Source: Enoplosus armatus
Taxonomy: Eukaryota; Chordata; Actinopteri; Centrarchiformes; Enoplosidae
NCBI RefSeq assembly: GCF_043641665.1
Contig: NC_092190.1
Coordinates: 14,258,048-14,322,047, forward strand
Direction: 5' to 3'
DNA length: 64,000 nucleotides
The position numbers and the translations under genes were made by a program. Below, one piece after another: positions 9,900 to 23,632 of this stretch. The notes under the pieces were generated by a model. The model was given only the letters and a program-made list of their open reading frames with translations. It did not search any database and was not told the DNA's origin. Every line of letters begins with the position of its first letter. The first letter of the stretch is position 1.

Positions 9900-10739
9900 T
9901 ATATTTTTTACACCATTTTCACGCCTCTCCATTGAAAAAAAAAAATGGAACATTGTATTCTCTGTGAAATATCACTAAGTACTTGAACAAACCACATCGG
10001 CCTGAAACTGTTCTACTGGTTCCCGAGTGAGTGAGACTCTACACTTAAGAGTATCTACATTTAATGCTTCACTCTGTATGCATTCCCCAGCCACCGTCAT
10101 GTTATGGATGGACAATGGGGCCGGTGTTGCACAGCTGACCAGACTCACCTCTGCCTATAACAGCACAACCCTTCAGATTAAGGTCAGTGCTTCAGTCAGC
10201 TACCTCTCACTCTCCTTTCTTTAATAACAGAAAGGGAGGAGAAAAACTCCAAGCCAATTGCTAGTGGCATCTCTGATGAACAGAGTGTAAAAATGTGTCT
10301 TCCTATGCTTCCATGCACAGGTCAGTGTAGGGGTCTTTACATTACAACAGAGTAATGCCTTGCTCAGAAAACCTCAATCGTGTAATTCCAGTGGCCAATC
10401 TATTTGGTGATATGGAGAGCTGGGTCTCAGGGGAGTGTGTCCGGCTGTGTGAATTTGGGACAGATGTGTGTGAAAGCAGTGCCGTCTCTCCCACAGGTAA
10501 GCCACAGAAAGGCTGCAGGTCAGTCGTGAGAAAGGATGAGTGGGTGCTGCCATTTACAGGCTGCAGCCACACACGACACCTGGGCTACTGCTCCATTTAT
10601 AGTTCTTAATGTGCACAGAAAAATGGAAATTGGAACATTTACATTTCCACAACAACTGGGCAAGCGCCACCTGCTGAGGAAGATTGTGTGATACAATTGA
10701 AAGCTCCAGAAAAGCTACAACTGGAAATTATAGTGAAAT
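9900..10739. other. unclassified sequence
   Basis: Plus strand shows CATTCCCCAG at 10090 and AAG|GTCAGT at 10182 around 92 open bases, and CCACAG|GTAAGC at 10496. The two do not make a convincing gene together. Otherwise nothing recognised. Confidence 0.45.
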
Positions 10740-11277
10740 TGTTTTCAGCCATGCTAGCAACATGGCTCTGATGATGCAGCTCTGTCGCTCAGTTGTTCCA
10801 CCACTTGGCATAAGTGGAAAAGTCAGACCATCACCAAAGTCGGTAGGTCTGTACAAAATCTCATGTCAGTCCATCTAACAGTTGTTGAGATGTTTCAGTC
10901 GAAACCAGACCACGACAATTATTAGATTGTTGTGATATTTGGTACAGGCATTCATGTTCCCCTCAGAATGTATTGTGGTAACTGTGTTGATCCCCTGACT
11001 TTTCATATTGTGGCATCATCAGGTCAACTTTTTTATATGTCCAATATACTTATGACCAAAAACCTGAAAAACTGATGACATTCCCATCAGCCTCACCTGT
11101 GCTTTGTGCTTAGTGGTAATTAGCAAGTGTTAGCATGCTAACACACAAAATTACGATGGTGGACCTGGTAAACATTATACCTGACAAACATCAGCATGTT
11201 AACATTGTCATTGTGAGCATGTTGGTGTTAGCTGTGCTTAATACGGCCTCACAGAGCCCCTAGCATGGCTGTAGACG
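10740..11277 (+). mobile_element. TIR-bearing non-autonomous element, copy A
   Basis: Perfect 11-bp terminal inverted repeats: AGCCATGCTAG at 10747-10757 and CTAGCATGGCT at 11260-11270. The interior carries blocks I recognise from a very abundant percomorph repeat: CCCCTGACTTTTCATATTG, CATCATCAGGTCAA, TGACATTCCCATCAGCCTCA, GTTAGCATGCTAACAC and TGTCATTGTGAGCATGTT. No transposase ORF, so it is a MITE mobilised in trans if at all. The same blocks occur inverted at 28808-29156. Confidence 0.85.
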
Positions 11278-13372
11278 CTTCAGAAAAGCTTACGAGCATC
11301 TCGCCAAGAGAAACTGCTGTCATTGAGTGTCACTGACCTAGACAATGAATCCCTAAAAGCTCCAGGGGTGCTTTTCTGTATCTTAACTTTCATTATGAAT
11401 ATTAATTTTGCTCCAGGGTTCATTTAAGTATCAAATTTGTCCTGCAGAGTTCCCATGACTCAGACTGCTTCTTGGAGGATAAAAAGATAAAAATATGAGA
11501 GAAATAAGAGGCATCAGATATGATGAAGGCAATACCGTCCTGCACTGAATGGTGCACATTTCCTGACAATGAATCAATCAGACAAACCCTAATATGAAAT
11601 TCTAATCATGACTTAAACAGGAAATCAGAGTGACCATCTTCATCCCATGATGCATATCTTTATTGGAATGAATGACATCTTTCAAGCTGACACTGAACCT
11701 ATTAGTAATCACCTATTAAATGGCAGAGCAATGTTACCTACAAGTCAAGGACTTCTGTATGACAAGATGTGATCACTGTTCCTATAATGTAATAGAAATG
11801 GCATGCTCAAAATCAGAGTAGTCTTCACATTAGTAGAGATAAGAATTCACCTTGGCCTTACGAAGATGAGTGGTCACAGAGCACGTCAGAAATAGTAACC
11901 AACACTACTGCAGTGATACTATTCCTGAGTGAAAGATTTATGCTGTTGTTCCTTCTAGTTTGACCATTCCCTGTGCATAATGAAAATATTTTCTCCATTT
12001 AAATCTCCTTTCAAATTCATCAAATCTGGAAATAAAATGCATGAGAACAAAACTGAAAGGAAGCACATTCATCATTTGGTATCCCTCAGATTAGAGTGCA
12101 AGTTGAATGAGGTAACACATTTCTGAGTCCTACACAAACAAAGAGGGAGATCTCACTACATGGAAAGACCTGTGGAAATGCTGTTTTCAATGATCCAAAG
12201 CATCTTGTCTTGTCCTTTTCACATGCTTCCAATGAATTATGTATCTGCAGTGATTTATGGTGCGCCATGCTCAACCCTCTTCCTCTCCCTCAATGTGGAA
12301 TCCTACATAGATTTTTCACAGGGAGCCAACTGGGAAAACCAAAATTGCTCAATTTAAGGAAGTAATTAAAACTGTCCCCAATCAATATTTATCTTAAGAC
12401 GGACCCTGGTGGGGGTTTAGTGACCATCCCCCCACCCTGGCCCGTGTCTAGCCCTATGTCCCCCTGTGCTTTTCATTGACAGCTGTTAAGCTCCTTCAAA
12501 TAAACCAGAAACAGGAGCAAGCTGTTCCCACTCAGGACTAAAATGACATGTGTCCAGAATAATCAAATGACCGCAATATGTGAACCAGCACAAAACATGC
12601 TGAGGAAGTTTAGTTGACTAAGATACAGATCAATCTGCTGGGGAGTCTTATCTTTTGAGGGATAACTTGCAATTCATTGTGTAATAATTATCTATAATTC
12701 TAAAACAGCCAATTTTCTCACAAACTAACACATTTCGATATTATGAAACTTTCCAAACTCATAAATAATCAAAAGCTGAGCACTCTCCTGTTTTGATACT
12801 CTGCAGTCAGATAATTAGTTTGACATTATCCTCTCACCTGTGCACAAGTGGAAGAAGCTGAACAGAGAAAATAAAATTCAAAAGTTATACATTTATACAA
12901 AATAGAAAGCTGATATTCTGGGTACAAATAATTCTAAATAGGAGAGATTAATTTGTAACATAATCCCTTTTGGTTCTTATCCTGCCTATTAAGTATTTAT
13001 AAACAATATATAAACAGTAGTATATAAATTACTCAACATACTAATGTAGCTGTAAGCAGATATTTGAACATTTTTAGGTATTTATTTCCCTTCCCCTATG
13101 AAGCAGTCACAAATGGCATATAAACAGTTATGGTTAATAACATAACATTAAAAAAAATGCAATCGTATTTAATGAAATATAATTACACGCATACCTAATC
13201 CTTATGCGGCATTAGTTTATTAACCATTTATACACATGTACAAATTAACAAACAATTTATTCAGTGTTTATATACCGCTTATAAATGCTAAATAGGGGGG
13301 TTAAAATAAATTGTTGCCCTCTTTTGAGAAAAGTCTTGACCAGTTGAAATATACCGAATATACTGTACTCAC
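11278..13372. other. unclassified AT-rich sequence
   Basis: Two kilobases of AT-rich DNA. No recognised repeat, exon or dense motif cluster. Confidence 0.55.
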
Positions 13373-13403
13373 CTCTAGACTGGTGAGCTCTTTAAGATAG
13401 AGG
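13373..13403 (-). other. possible 31-bp microexon (minus strand), speculative
   Basis: Minus strand: TTTCTGTGATTTTAG| is a good acceptor and GAG|GTGAGTAC a near-consensus donor. The 31 bp read LYLKELTSLE after one carried base. The segment is too short for its sequence to mean anything alone. It is phase-compatible with 15425-15452 upstream. Confidence 0.15.
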
Positions 13404-13980
13404 CTAAAATCACAGAAATCACTCACATTAACCTAACCATGATACAGGGTCATGAGGGGAAAACTTCCATCAAAAGAAAGTAACCTCGAGTCCCCAGACT
13501 GATATATCACACTTTAATTCAATAGAGAGTATTTACTTGCGATCAATTTAGTAAGGTGAAACAGTCATGTAAAACAGAATAGTGGTGGCATGACAGTTTG
13601 GTTACACTGTCTTCAGAGACCTCTTGCTGCAGGCAGAAATCATGTCTCTGTCATTCTATATCATCAATTTTAATTATCCTCACAAGTGCTCATTCTGCTT
13701 CAGGCAGCAGTGGGAAAGGCAGAATCTGGGAAAAATTCCTTTCATCTATTTGGGACGTGATGTGTGAGGTGAGACCTCTGTCTGTCACAACCCCCCCTCC
13801 CCACCACTACCACCACCACTGCTCCAACACCACACCACGTCACCCCAAAACCACACATGCACACACCACTTCATGGGCTTTTGCTTGGATGCACACATGT
13901 ACAGTAAAAAGATCAAACGCATGCATACATCCCACAAATACACACTTGTACTAAGTGGATAAATAAGTAATTTCAGTTTA
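13404..13980. other. unclassified sequence
   Basis: Includes a CCACCACTACCACC-type low-complexity patch at 13795-13850. Nothing else. Confidence 0.55.
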
Positions 13981-13983
13981 TCT

Positions 13984-14040
13984 AATATATATATATTTTT
14001 TTTTTGTTTGTTTTTGTCTTGTTTTGTTTTTTTGTTGTCA
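13984..14040. repeat. (TA)n and T-rich low-complexity tract
   Basis: TATATATATA followed by a T-rich run with GTTT interruptions. Confidence 0.9.
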
Positions 14041-15424
14041 TTTTCCCTCGTTTCCTCTTGAATGTTGTTTCTTGTGTTGTTGCAGCACCCCACTAGGAGT
14101 CAACCAGTAGGTCAATATAGCAAAGGTCATGCACCTCCTTGCCAATCTCCTGCTGTAACTGAACACCACACACATTTAGTGATCATTATGACACCCCTGG
14201 CTCCTTCTGTCCTCAATAACTTGGCAGGGGTCTCACTGACCACTGCCCCACCCTGCTGAGTTAGACCACCTTCTGTCTACCAACAGATCATACAGACTGC
14301 ACACTCACTATTTGTGCGGTTTTCTAATTGGGTTGCATTATTGGCTTGATAAGGATGCAGTGACACCGAGATCTGTAAGGCAGGGAAGGACTGTTGATGC
14401 TTGTTGGAGTTGAGATTACTGAGGTTGATCCTGAAGATTAAGGAATTGTTTTGGTTTCTTAGTGATGTGGCAGATCACGCACTTTCTCTAACCCTCTATT
14501 TATTAACTGCCAACTGTTAATCATTACACAATTAGGATTAAGAGGAAATGGAAAAGTTAGATGTCTATTTCTATGGCCCAAAGATAATATCTATAGTGTG
14601 ACACTAAACCTGAGACTCAAACAAACAAGAAAAGTATGGCTGAAGTTGAACCCTTACAGCTTCAGTTTTGTGACATAATATTCAACCATTATAGAATAGC
14701 CGTGGTATTTCCTGTCTGTTGATGCCATTATTTACTATACAATGTCTGACGCTCAATCAGACCCTCAGTGATTGGAAATCTGTAGCACAGAAGTATACAA
14801 TATGGTTAAATCCAATTGAGGCAAATTGCATGCATTTTTAGGGATCATTAAGTTATTAGCATCACTAGAGGGGGCAGAAAAACACTTGAAAAAATCTCTC
14901 TGCTAATTGCAATCAATTTCTCTTTTCAGAGAAACTTGTGACGCCTTCCGGTATTCTGCTCTTCATGGATTTCACGTGGGGCTTCATGGAGCTCGTCCTA
15001 ACAACAACAGCGTTGTTGCCGCTGAGAACTGATCTGTTGAGGCACATCTGAGGATATACAGATAAATACTGTAGTTTACTGTAAGAGCTATTTAAGTACT
15101 ACTCTGCATATAGCCTTAGCCATGAAGTGCAGGCAGGAATGACCCATAAAAAGACATCATTAATAGAAAATGAGGAGCCTATGTCTGGCAACCGCTGAAA
15201 AGTGAAACAGACAAAATGAGGAACTGATAATGAGTTCTGGTATTGGTGAAAACCCCCTCTTGCTCCACCGTGAAAAAGAAAGGTACCTCCCCCTCCATAA
15301 AAAGAAAGGATAAAAGAAATAAGTTTGAGAAAATCACTGGCCAGCTTTTATGTTTCACTCAGTCAGCTGAGTGTCAAGGATTTGCTGTCATAAAGATAGT
15401 GAAAGCTCAAGAGCTGGTGCTTAC
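14041..15424. other. unclassified sequence
   Basis: Nothing recognised. A T/G-rich stretch precedes GTTGCAG at 14084 but no exon is evident. Confidence 0.5.
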
Positions 15425-15452
15425 CAAGAATTAATCAGTTTAGGTTTTGGTC
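15425..15452 (-). other. possible 28-bp microexon (minus strand), speculative
   Basis: Minus strand: GACATTTTATGTTCAG| acceptor and CTTG|GTAAGC donor. One frame is open (PKPKLINS, two bases carried on each side). Listed only because both splice sites are good and its phase fits 13373-13403. Confidence 0.12.
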
Positions 15453-18400
15453 CTGAACATAAAATGTCAGACATTGCCTCTCAACTCTTGTAGGTGATTT
15501 CTTTGAGCCGAACAACACAATAATCCCACTCTCACTTCTATTGAAGGTCAAAGTTGGTCAGTGAGCCAAGAAATACCATATCAGAGCTTCCTTCCTCCTC
15601 AATTGCTGCGAGTATAAATTACAGAATTAGTGTATTGATTGCTGACTATGGCTTCAAGCAATCACTTTTACAGCCATGACAAGATTATTTTATCCTACTT
15701 TTCCCGTATTATTATATGTTGTGTTTGAGTTATTCTACCAGCATGGGAAGTGACAGCTTGAATTTATTCAATAAAGCGGGGCAGTTAGGGAAGCCAGTGA
15801 GGCAAAAAACAGAAGACATGGCATGAAGGAGAGAGACAGCGTTCCTGCCTGCAAGCCTGCCATCCCAAATAAAGAAAGATATCTGCCCAAATAGAGCGCT
15901 GATCAATACATTCATACAAACACAAGCGCATCGTTTGTTACGTCTTGGGTGATAACTTCACAGTGTTGCACATGGGAAACTACAGGAGTGGAGGGGGAAA
16001 AAGACATCATAAATTACAGATAATAGAGTTTATGATGATTTGTAACACTGAATGGGAAATTCCCTGTTGTGTTTGATTTTATATTTGTAATACAATGAGT
16101 CACAAAGTGATATAATTTCACAAATTCAGTTGTGTCATTACACTAGTAGAAAGTATTTGTATCAGATTGGAGTATGCACATGTGTCAACTGTGGAGTTTT
16201 TTGACTACAAGTAATTTAGCAGTGTTTTGCTGAACAGTAGCTCATATTGTTTGTATCTGTTCTAACAGCAGGTACACAAGGACTCACGTGCACGAGCACT
16301 GAAGTGATGTGATACACATTTCTGCGGCCTGCAAATGGCTGTAAATTAGTGATTGTGGCTATAATGCACAATAAAAGTTGGTCAGAAAAGCATTCAGTGT
16401 GTTTGTTGCTTGTTGCTTTTGGTGAGAAACACTGACTGTAAACAAAGTTGTGTTTTTCATACAATGAAGGGGACACCTTTCTATACATGTGTGTCTAAGA
16501 GAAGGTCACAAAGCCTCAACAAAAACCTCTTCGATAATTCCTATTTATTACAACTTGTTTTCATAAATAATAAATAACTAAATACCAAAACATGGGAATG
16601 CGGTGACATTGTTGCAGTTAAGTTCACTCCAGCAACAACCACCATATGAAGTGCACCCGATTTGTTTGCAATAATCCCTCAAGAAAACTCTGGACTGTGC
16701 AATATGTCAAAGTTGAACCAGTAATTCTGTTTATAATCTGATGGATGTTCACAATGGACACTTTGGGTAATAATTTTACCATTGGCATTAATTTTATCTT
16801 CCAAATAAGGTTGTCTATCGTACTGTTCTTTTAGCATTGCCACATTTTCAGTGAAGTTGGTGTGTTAAATGTTATCACAGGTGAGATGAAAAGATAAGGC
16901 AGATAAGTAGGAAACTTATTATTCCTTAAGGGCAGGGCTGATTATAAAATGATAGTGTGGGTGATGCTGAATCATGCTTTCCCTCACACACACATGTACA
17001 TAGACCACACACATGTACAGTATGCACAGTATGCACCCCTGCACAAGAACATGTGGCACACAGAAAAACTGAGCGAACACAAAATAAATACATGACTTAA
17101 CATGTAATAAAAAACTGATTTTTGCCTCCCATAAAAACAATGATTTGACTAAGTGAAGATTCATGTTCTTTTGTGCTGCAGCAGCTGGCCGAGTGAAAAA
17201 GCAATAATACACGTGTGCTGTGATTGATGTACCTTCCCATTTATAAACTAATTTGTATTGGTTTTCACTTATTCCCAAAGCGCTTCAAAATTATAAAAGC
17301 TCGTACGACAATGAGATTTACCGCATGAACAAGAACAAACTACAGACATTAAACAAAGGCAATTTTCTACCTTTATGATATACTTTGCACATTTCATTAC
17401 CATAGAATTTAAATATAAAGAGCAACCCTTTATATACTTAATAACATGGTTCATTTTCATAAACAACAATTTTTAGAGTTATAGTGATTCGAACAGTGAG
17501 GAGATTCAGTTTCCTCAATGACCTGTGACCAATTAGACAAATGCATGACTCTACATTAGACTATCCTAATATCAGGGAACCAATCTGTGAAAATAGCATG
17601 AGGCATTGTTTCAGTCTGCACATGACAGACAAGCATCATCAGCCTGTATTGCATCAAAATGACAGGACCCAACACAAGTAATCTGACACATCTTGATCAC
17701 AGCACAGTCCTGATCTTTGTGTCACACTGGGGATTAAAACAGAAACACAGGGCTAACAAGGGTCAGATATGAAATTTCAAGGAAGTGACACATGACAGGA
17801 CAAACAATTAAGTGTCAGTACGCTGACCTTGGGGCAACAGTTTTACACCATGACCCTCTATGCATTAGTCATTCCACCAGCAGCATGAAGGGAGGAAAAA
17901 AGGGAGCCTCACTGCTCTTCTTCATCCAATGCCACAAGCCCAGTGTTGTTCATTGTTTAGTCATTATGATTAAAAGATGTACAGCGCTATGGAAATTGTA
18001 GAGCTTGTGATTTGTCTTTGTCCGGTCAGCCTCCTACAGTATTCTGTGTACGAGTTTCAGAGGTGCAGCTCAAGGTAGCTGTGGTCTTTATACAGCAGGG
18101 ACCGCACAAAACATGAACACACAAGTACGTCATTACATTTCAGAAATAAAGAAATAATATAAATGAAGATGTGATTGGTTGTAACTGGTTTTGGTGCTCT
18201 GTCCGAGGGGGAGCACATTTATAGTATTTGGCTATTTTAGAAACAATTCCTTTACAGGAGGAGCCTCTATCAATCTTAGGATTTTTTCCACAGTGGAAGC
18301 TATATAACCGCACCTCAGAAATCAAGGATGTAATTACTCATGCAGAAAGCACAACGTGAAGGAGAAAAAGCCATGTTCTGCTGAGTATTGCTTTTAGAGG

Positions 18401-20280
18401 AGGCAACCAAACAAGCAATGGTGGCGCTGTAATCAGTCAAACCCGACTGCTAATTCTTCAGGTGGTGAAGACTGCAGCATTTTTACCTCAGAGGTATCAG
18501 TGTCCCTTTTTACACAAACTACAGTAGGAGAGCTTCTATGACCCAGAAGTTATGTGACAACTTCACTAGTTTTTACTTGGAAACATGGTAATGCTTCAGA
18601 TAATGCATGTATGTAAAGGCCAATTCATTTTTAAAAAAGTGCAACAGCAACTGTAAAATTACAGTTGTGATGGATGGATCAATCTGCACTTAGCATAAGT
18701 ACACATGAAAGACTGCTTTCTTCCACCTGTTGAACACATTTTAACAACATTAAACTGTTTCCCTCTACTACTAATAATAATGTAAAACCTTACTCAAAAG
18801 AACTTTTTAAAATAACTGAAAAATGACTAGTAATCGTTGCCTCGCACATACACAAATATCAGCTAATTAATCATTAATTTCTAAATGTGTTTTTTAATCA
18901 TCATAGACATTGGCCAGCATGGTCTCATTTCTCTGTGACAGCTGGTGATGCTTTCCTGTGATTCACAGTAATCCACTTTTTATTATGAAGGAAATACTGG
19001 TATTTTTTTATACAGCGGGGAATGAATAAATATTGTTCGTGGCAGGGACATATGGTCTAAACAGAACAGAAATGACAAGCCAAATTTCAGAGACAAAATT
19101 CGGCACTTACTTACTGTGCTATCAACAAATGATTAAACTGTTTTATTAACAGATATAGATACATTAGATATTGTAGGAATGTTTAATTATCAACCCAAAG
19201 ATTTTCCTTTCCTTTATATTTCTTTAATTAAATATACAGTATTTAGAGTGTTGTATTGTATTTTAGGATTACTGTTGACAGACGTGAGACTTGAACATGA
19301 CCACAGTAAAGTTTCACAGTGTGTAACGTCCTCTGTTAGCAGGCAGAGCATTAAAAACAGTATTTACTGGAAATCATACAAAGTCCCAGACACATATTAA
19401 CTTTTCATGTAATAAGGTAACACACCAATGATTAAGTGTAAGCACTTTGCCTCATACTGCAGTTTACTTGCTTTGATAATGCATACTATTATGTAAATGA
19501 ACATGACATGACCCAAATCTGCTCTGTGTAAATTAATGTATTTTACCTTTAAGATAAGATATCCACCAAGCCATTTGTGTAATACGTTAACAAGAAGGCA
19601 TAGCTGAGATTTAGAAGCTAAAAAGGGGCATAAATTACAATAAGATGAAGCTGCTGAGCAACTCTCCGACTAAATGATTTCCATAAAAAGCATTAATATT
19701 ATTCTATTAGTAATAATAGTATTTTCAAGGTGCAAAACAAATGTCATTACTCATCTGTGGTGTGTATGGTGAAGCTGGCTGCACCACTGTAGCAACTTGC
19801 ACTGTAATTTAGTTTTGGGCGAGTCAGAATAAGGTTGATGTTAGCTCAGGTACAAACCCACAATGCACAAGAGGACACTTTTATATTCTCTATAGCAATC
19901 TTTTAATTTCACTCATCTGTGGGGACAATGGTATTTTTTTCACATTACAGCTTTATGTGATAAAAAATGAGGTGAAATAGGATCCAAGTGTTCATTTGCT
20001 TGTCTTCAAAAATGTCAGTTTGACAGAATAACCTGACTTTGTGTTGCACAGACCCAATGTATTATGATAAACTAGCTAATTCTGGTACATAAATATCTAT
20101 TTCTTCAGCATTATCTGGAGGGCAAAACTTAATAAGAGCAAATAAAGAAAGACAATACAGAGAAATCCTGACAAATGTAAACCTGAATCAAAGCCATACA
20201 AAGAAAGAATACCAGGCTTTGCAAATGAAAACAAACTAAACAAACACACAAACACACACAAGTTTAAGAAGCAGATAAGT
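15453..20280. other. unclassified AT-rich sequence, nearly 5 kb
   Basis: No recognised gene, repeat family or array. ORFs in this block (up to 119 codons at 16919-17278, minus) are low in coding character. Confidence 0.5.
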
Positions 20281-20289
20281 GGGGTTATG

Positions 20290-20990
20290 ACCGCTACAAT
20301 ATGAAGCGGGGAGGTTGACTGGATGGAAACAGGGGGCTGGGGACACCTTTTTTAAACTACTTCTCCTGCAAACAGCATTATCTTGATTAAAGTTTAATTA
20401 AGGATCACATTTGGCTGTGCCTTTCATAGCGATCTACATGAGCAGATTTCCTAGGGCTTAACTCTATCGCTGGGAAAATCCTCCTTTATTACTTTCAACC
20501 TGTTGTAAAAGCTGTTGGCACGGAAGGACGGCTGCCTCATTCACTGGCCTTGTTTGCTGCTGGAAAAATCCCGAGTCTCAGGAGATCTCCCCACAGTGGT
20601 TCAATTTAATATCTGTCCTATCACTACAAGGCTCGGGCTCATTATTAATGATACTATTCATTAATTTCTTGTTGGGCTGATGTTATTTATTAAAATATTA
20701 AAGAAAGCTCCTGAGACACTCTCACGTAATGAGGGATGTGTCCTCCTTCCACAAACCCCCCCCCTCCCTCCCTCCAACCCCCCTCTGCTGGATGGATGGT
20801 GGGTGGAATTACCCCACTCGGACGCTGCTAGCCTGCGCACCCTCATTAGTCGTTCTCCAGGGCTGAGTGACACCATAAATCCATTCTACACGTCCACCAC
20901 CGGCAGCCATATACAAACGCACACCGCTTGCCTCGCCCCGTTAATGAGCCATTCCCATGCACAGGGAATTGACTAGTGTCCATCCACTAT
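20290..20990. promoter_or_regulatory. candidate conserved non-coding element
   Basis: Long high-complexity island: TTATCTTGATTAAAGTTTAA continuing into TTAAGGATCAC, TCATTATTAATGATACTATT followed by CATTAATTTC, then a CT-rich patch and ACCCTCATTAGTC. The density of ATTA/TAAT cores over 700 bp is the strongest in this part of the window. Confidence 0.4.
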
Positions 20991-22325
20991 AACTGGACAG
21001 TATTTTTTGGAAGAACTAAATTGCAGCCTTGGTATAGATTTAGGGCGTCGGAAAACAGTTTCACTCCTAATTAATAAACTATCATGTTATAAACTTGGAA
21101 TTGAACTGATTGCCCATGTCTGCAGCAGTAAACAGAGGGGTGTTGATTGTTAAAGCAGCATTACTATAATGCCAATAGAGCTATTCTTTCATTGACTACA
21201 TGGCAGGAAACTTAAATTACAGATAAAATAGAAATTTAGTGAGTTAATTTCACTAACAGGTATTTCATTATCTTGATATTATACACTGTATAGTAGTCAA
21301 ATATTAGGAGAAACAGTAACTACTTTGGAGAATTCAAGTATTGAAGTACCATGTTAACAAATTTAGAATAAAACTACATGATTTTGCCAGATGCAAGATA
21401 ACTAAACAAACACTTCTATCTCATACGCAGACAGAGAGAGTGGTTCAAGAGGCATTACAGCTTAGGTTGCTCTGGCACCTTAAATTTGTGTATGTTGCCT
21501 GTTTCAAATCCCTAGTATTAATGGTTACACACAGAAAGCCAAGAATCCATTAATCATAATAATTAATCTGATCCAATTATATTGCAAAGAATATAACAAA
21601 TTGCGGGGAAAAATAATGATCTATCACTGCCATGTCATAGGGATATGGGACTAAAGCAGTAATTAGACAGAGGGATTTTAAATAGTACACACCGAGCGAG
21701 CAGCTGATGGCTCTACTGTTTGAATCTGATGATGTAATTAGAGGCGAAGTTGAACACAGTGTTTTTGCTGGTTCAACTAATGAAGGTCTAGCTAGAGGTT
21801 TAGCCAGCTTTTTAGAAGCAAGATGTACGAGTAATTAATTCTTGGGACTGTAAGTGCAAAAATGCAATTGTGTTGTGTAGGGTGAGATGTGGACTTTGTG
21901 TTTTATGTTATTGTATTCCTGCACAGTCAATTAATGCACTTTTAAGTTGATTGTTTATAAAACACTACATACAGTGTTTATTTAAATTTAGTAAAGGATC
22001 ACCGAGAGCTCATGAATGGAGATATATGCGCGGTGTGTGATAGAAATAGTGCAACAAGAGGCTTCAAACTACGACGACTTTGATCTCGGTGTTGCCACGA
22101 GTACAAAGACGTCAGGCGCTTATCGCAGCTGCTCGAGAGCGTCTACACAACAAGACCTCAGTGATGCTCTGAAACATGTAAAGATGCAATAATTTTCACA
22201 GAGCAGGTAAATCCTCAGGCGTAAACCACATCCGATATACAGTAAATCCGCTGTTTGTCACTAGATAAAACATGTAGAAAACCATCTCAGCGCATACAGT
22301 ACTATATGCACAACATTATCACTTA
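20991..22325. other. unclassified sequence
   Basis: AT-rich. A CpG-containing patch at 22060-22145 includes TACGACGACTTTGATCTCGG. Nothing classifiable. Confidence 0.45.
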
Positions 22326-22329
22326 ATCA

Positions 22330-22990
22330 CAAGGAAGCTACCCCTAATAGGGGACAATAAAATTGGATATGGAAATAAACAGCCAAGAAAAAAGTAAAGA
22401 GACTGAGTGTTCTCTACAAAAAGCCCTATAGAAATCCTCCTCTGCTCCCTGTTGTGGAATTGTTGGCTTCTTGTGAGTACAGAATTAATCACCTGCCTGC
22501 CTTCCTGGTCTCTGTGCTAGGACCCGAGGACAGAGGTAATAAGACAAGCCATTCAGGGACACACCGCCGTGTATAAATATCAGCTGCTGTGCATATGTAA
22601 ATCACTCCCAGATTTATTTATTTTTTAATTTCTGCTCAAAGGCTCAAGTGTGTTAATATCAAATAGCAAGCTTTTAGGGAGTGTTTAATGGCTGTTGGTG
22701 GGTGGTAGGGAGCGGCGGACTCTGGAGCGTGCGCCCGTTCATGAGTAATTAAGGGGTGTTTTGCCGAGCATAAATAATGCTGTTTGTATTGGCCCTATGC
22801 AGGAGTGGAGCGCAGAGAGAAGAGAGGAAAGGGCTTGGGTGGTGGGGGGGCTGGAGGTGAGGTGGGTGGTGGGGGTTGGTGTTGGACAGACAGGAACAGC
22901 AGGGGTTAACCCCTCAACACACACCTTCCCCTCACCACTCCGCACCTCTTAATGCAACACGCCGGCATGGAGAGGCTCATTTGTTAGTTC
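22330..22990. promoter_or_regulatory. candidate conserved non-coding element
   Basis: Contains GAATTAATCACCTGCC, GTATAAATATCAGCTGCTGT, GCATATGTAAATCACTCCC (POU-like), TTCATGAGTAATTAAGGGG and AGCATAAATAATGCTG. E-boxes, POU and homeodomain sites lie together in repeat-free DNA. Confidence 0.4.
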
Positions 22991-23320
22991 TTTACCACTC
23001 AGCATTACTTAAAGAAAATTATTGTTCATGAGGACCACAGTGACATGGGGAGAATTACAGTGTTTCTTTGCACTCACCTCCCTAATCATTCTTTGATAAA
23101 ACAAATGGCATAACTAGGATAACAACACAGCACTAAGCACTAAAACACTGAAGATACAGTTTTTATGCTAATCTATGGATGTAGCAACATGTTATATACC
23201 CTATATGAATAACACAAATATAAATATGAAGAAAAAGGGATCCTATTAATATAACATTTACTTTAAGGCCATTATTTTTCCTCAAGACAAATACATCCAC
23301 TGTAACCCCCATTTTCCCAT
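22991..23320. other. unclassified sequence
   Basis: AT-rich, nothing recognised. On the minus strand GGGAG|GTGAGT at about 23075 is a strong isolated donor. Confidence 0.5.
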
Positions 23321-23632
23321 CTTTACACTGGTTACCTACGCATTTTTGTGGATTTTAAAATATTTTTCTAAGCGATTTTTCTGAGGACAAAAGGTGATTG
23401 CCTCTTTGCCATTAAGCCCCCCAGGGCTTTAGAGGAGGCCTATCAAGGCCTGAGGAGATCAGACAAGCCAGATTAGTGTCACATCTTAAATTTCTGCTTA
23501 AACTATTATTTTAAGATTAGATTTGCTTCTCCTCCTTTTATGTTGTTTGTATTTGTTTTATATCGGCATTCTCATTGCTGTTGTTTGTTCCGATTGCCAT
23601 ACTTTAGTTTTGAAAAGTGCTTTATGAATAAC
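23321..23632 (+). mobile_element. LINE 3' end fragment, L2-like
   Basis: CACTGGTTACCTACG encodes the HWLP motif found near the reverse-transcriptase C-terminus of L2/Rex-type LINEs, followed by diverged WxxDFK-like sequence. A short 3' tail follows, ending GAAAAGTGCTTTATGAATAA, which matches the usual fish L2 3' terminus. There are many stops; it is a dead 5'-truncated copy. Family name from memory. Confidence 0.55.

Noticed and set aside
10091..10496. Plus-strand exon pair 10091-10182 and 10392-10496
   Set aside because: Both segments are open and phase-compatible, but the first donor is weak (GTCAGT), the second acceptor has no pyrimidine tract, and the peptide resembles nothing known.
13373..13403. 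Similarity of LYLKELTSLE to a short stretch of dihydropyrimidine dehydrogenase or to a leucine-rich repeat
   Set aside because: Ten residues cannot carry homology, and none of the neighbouring candidates fits either protein.
23072..23120. 36-bp minus-strand microexon candidate at a strong GTGAGT donor
   Set aside because: The acceptor is ordinary and its open frame does not join with any neighbouring candidate.
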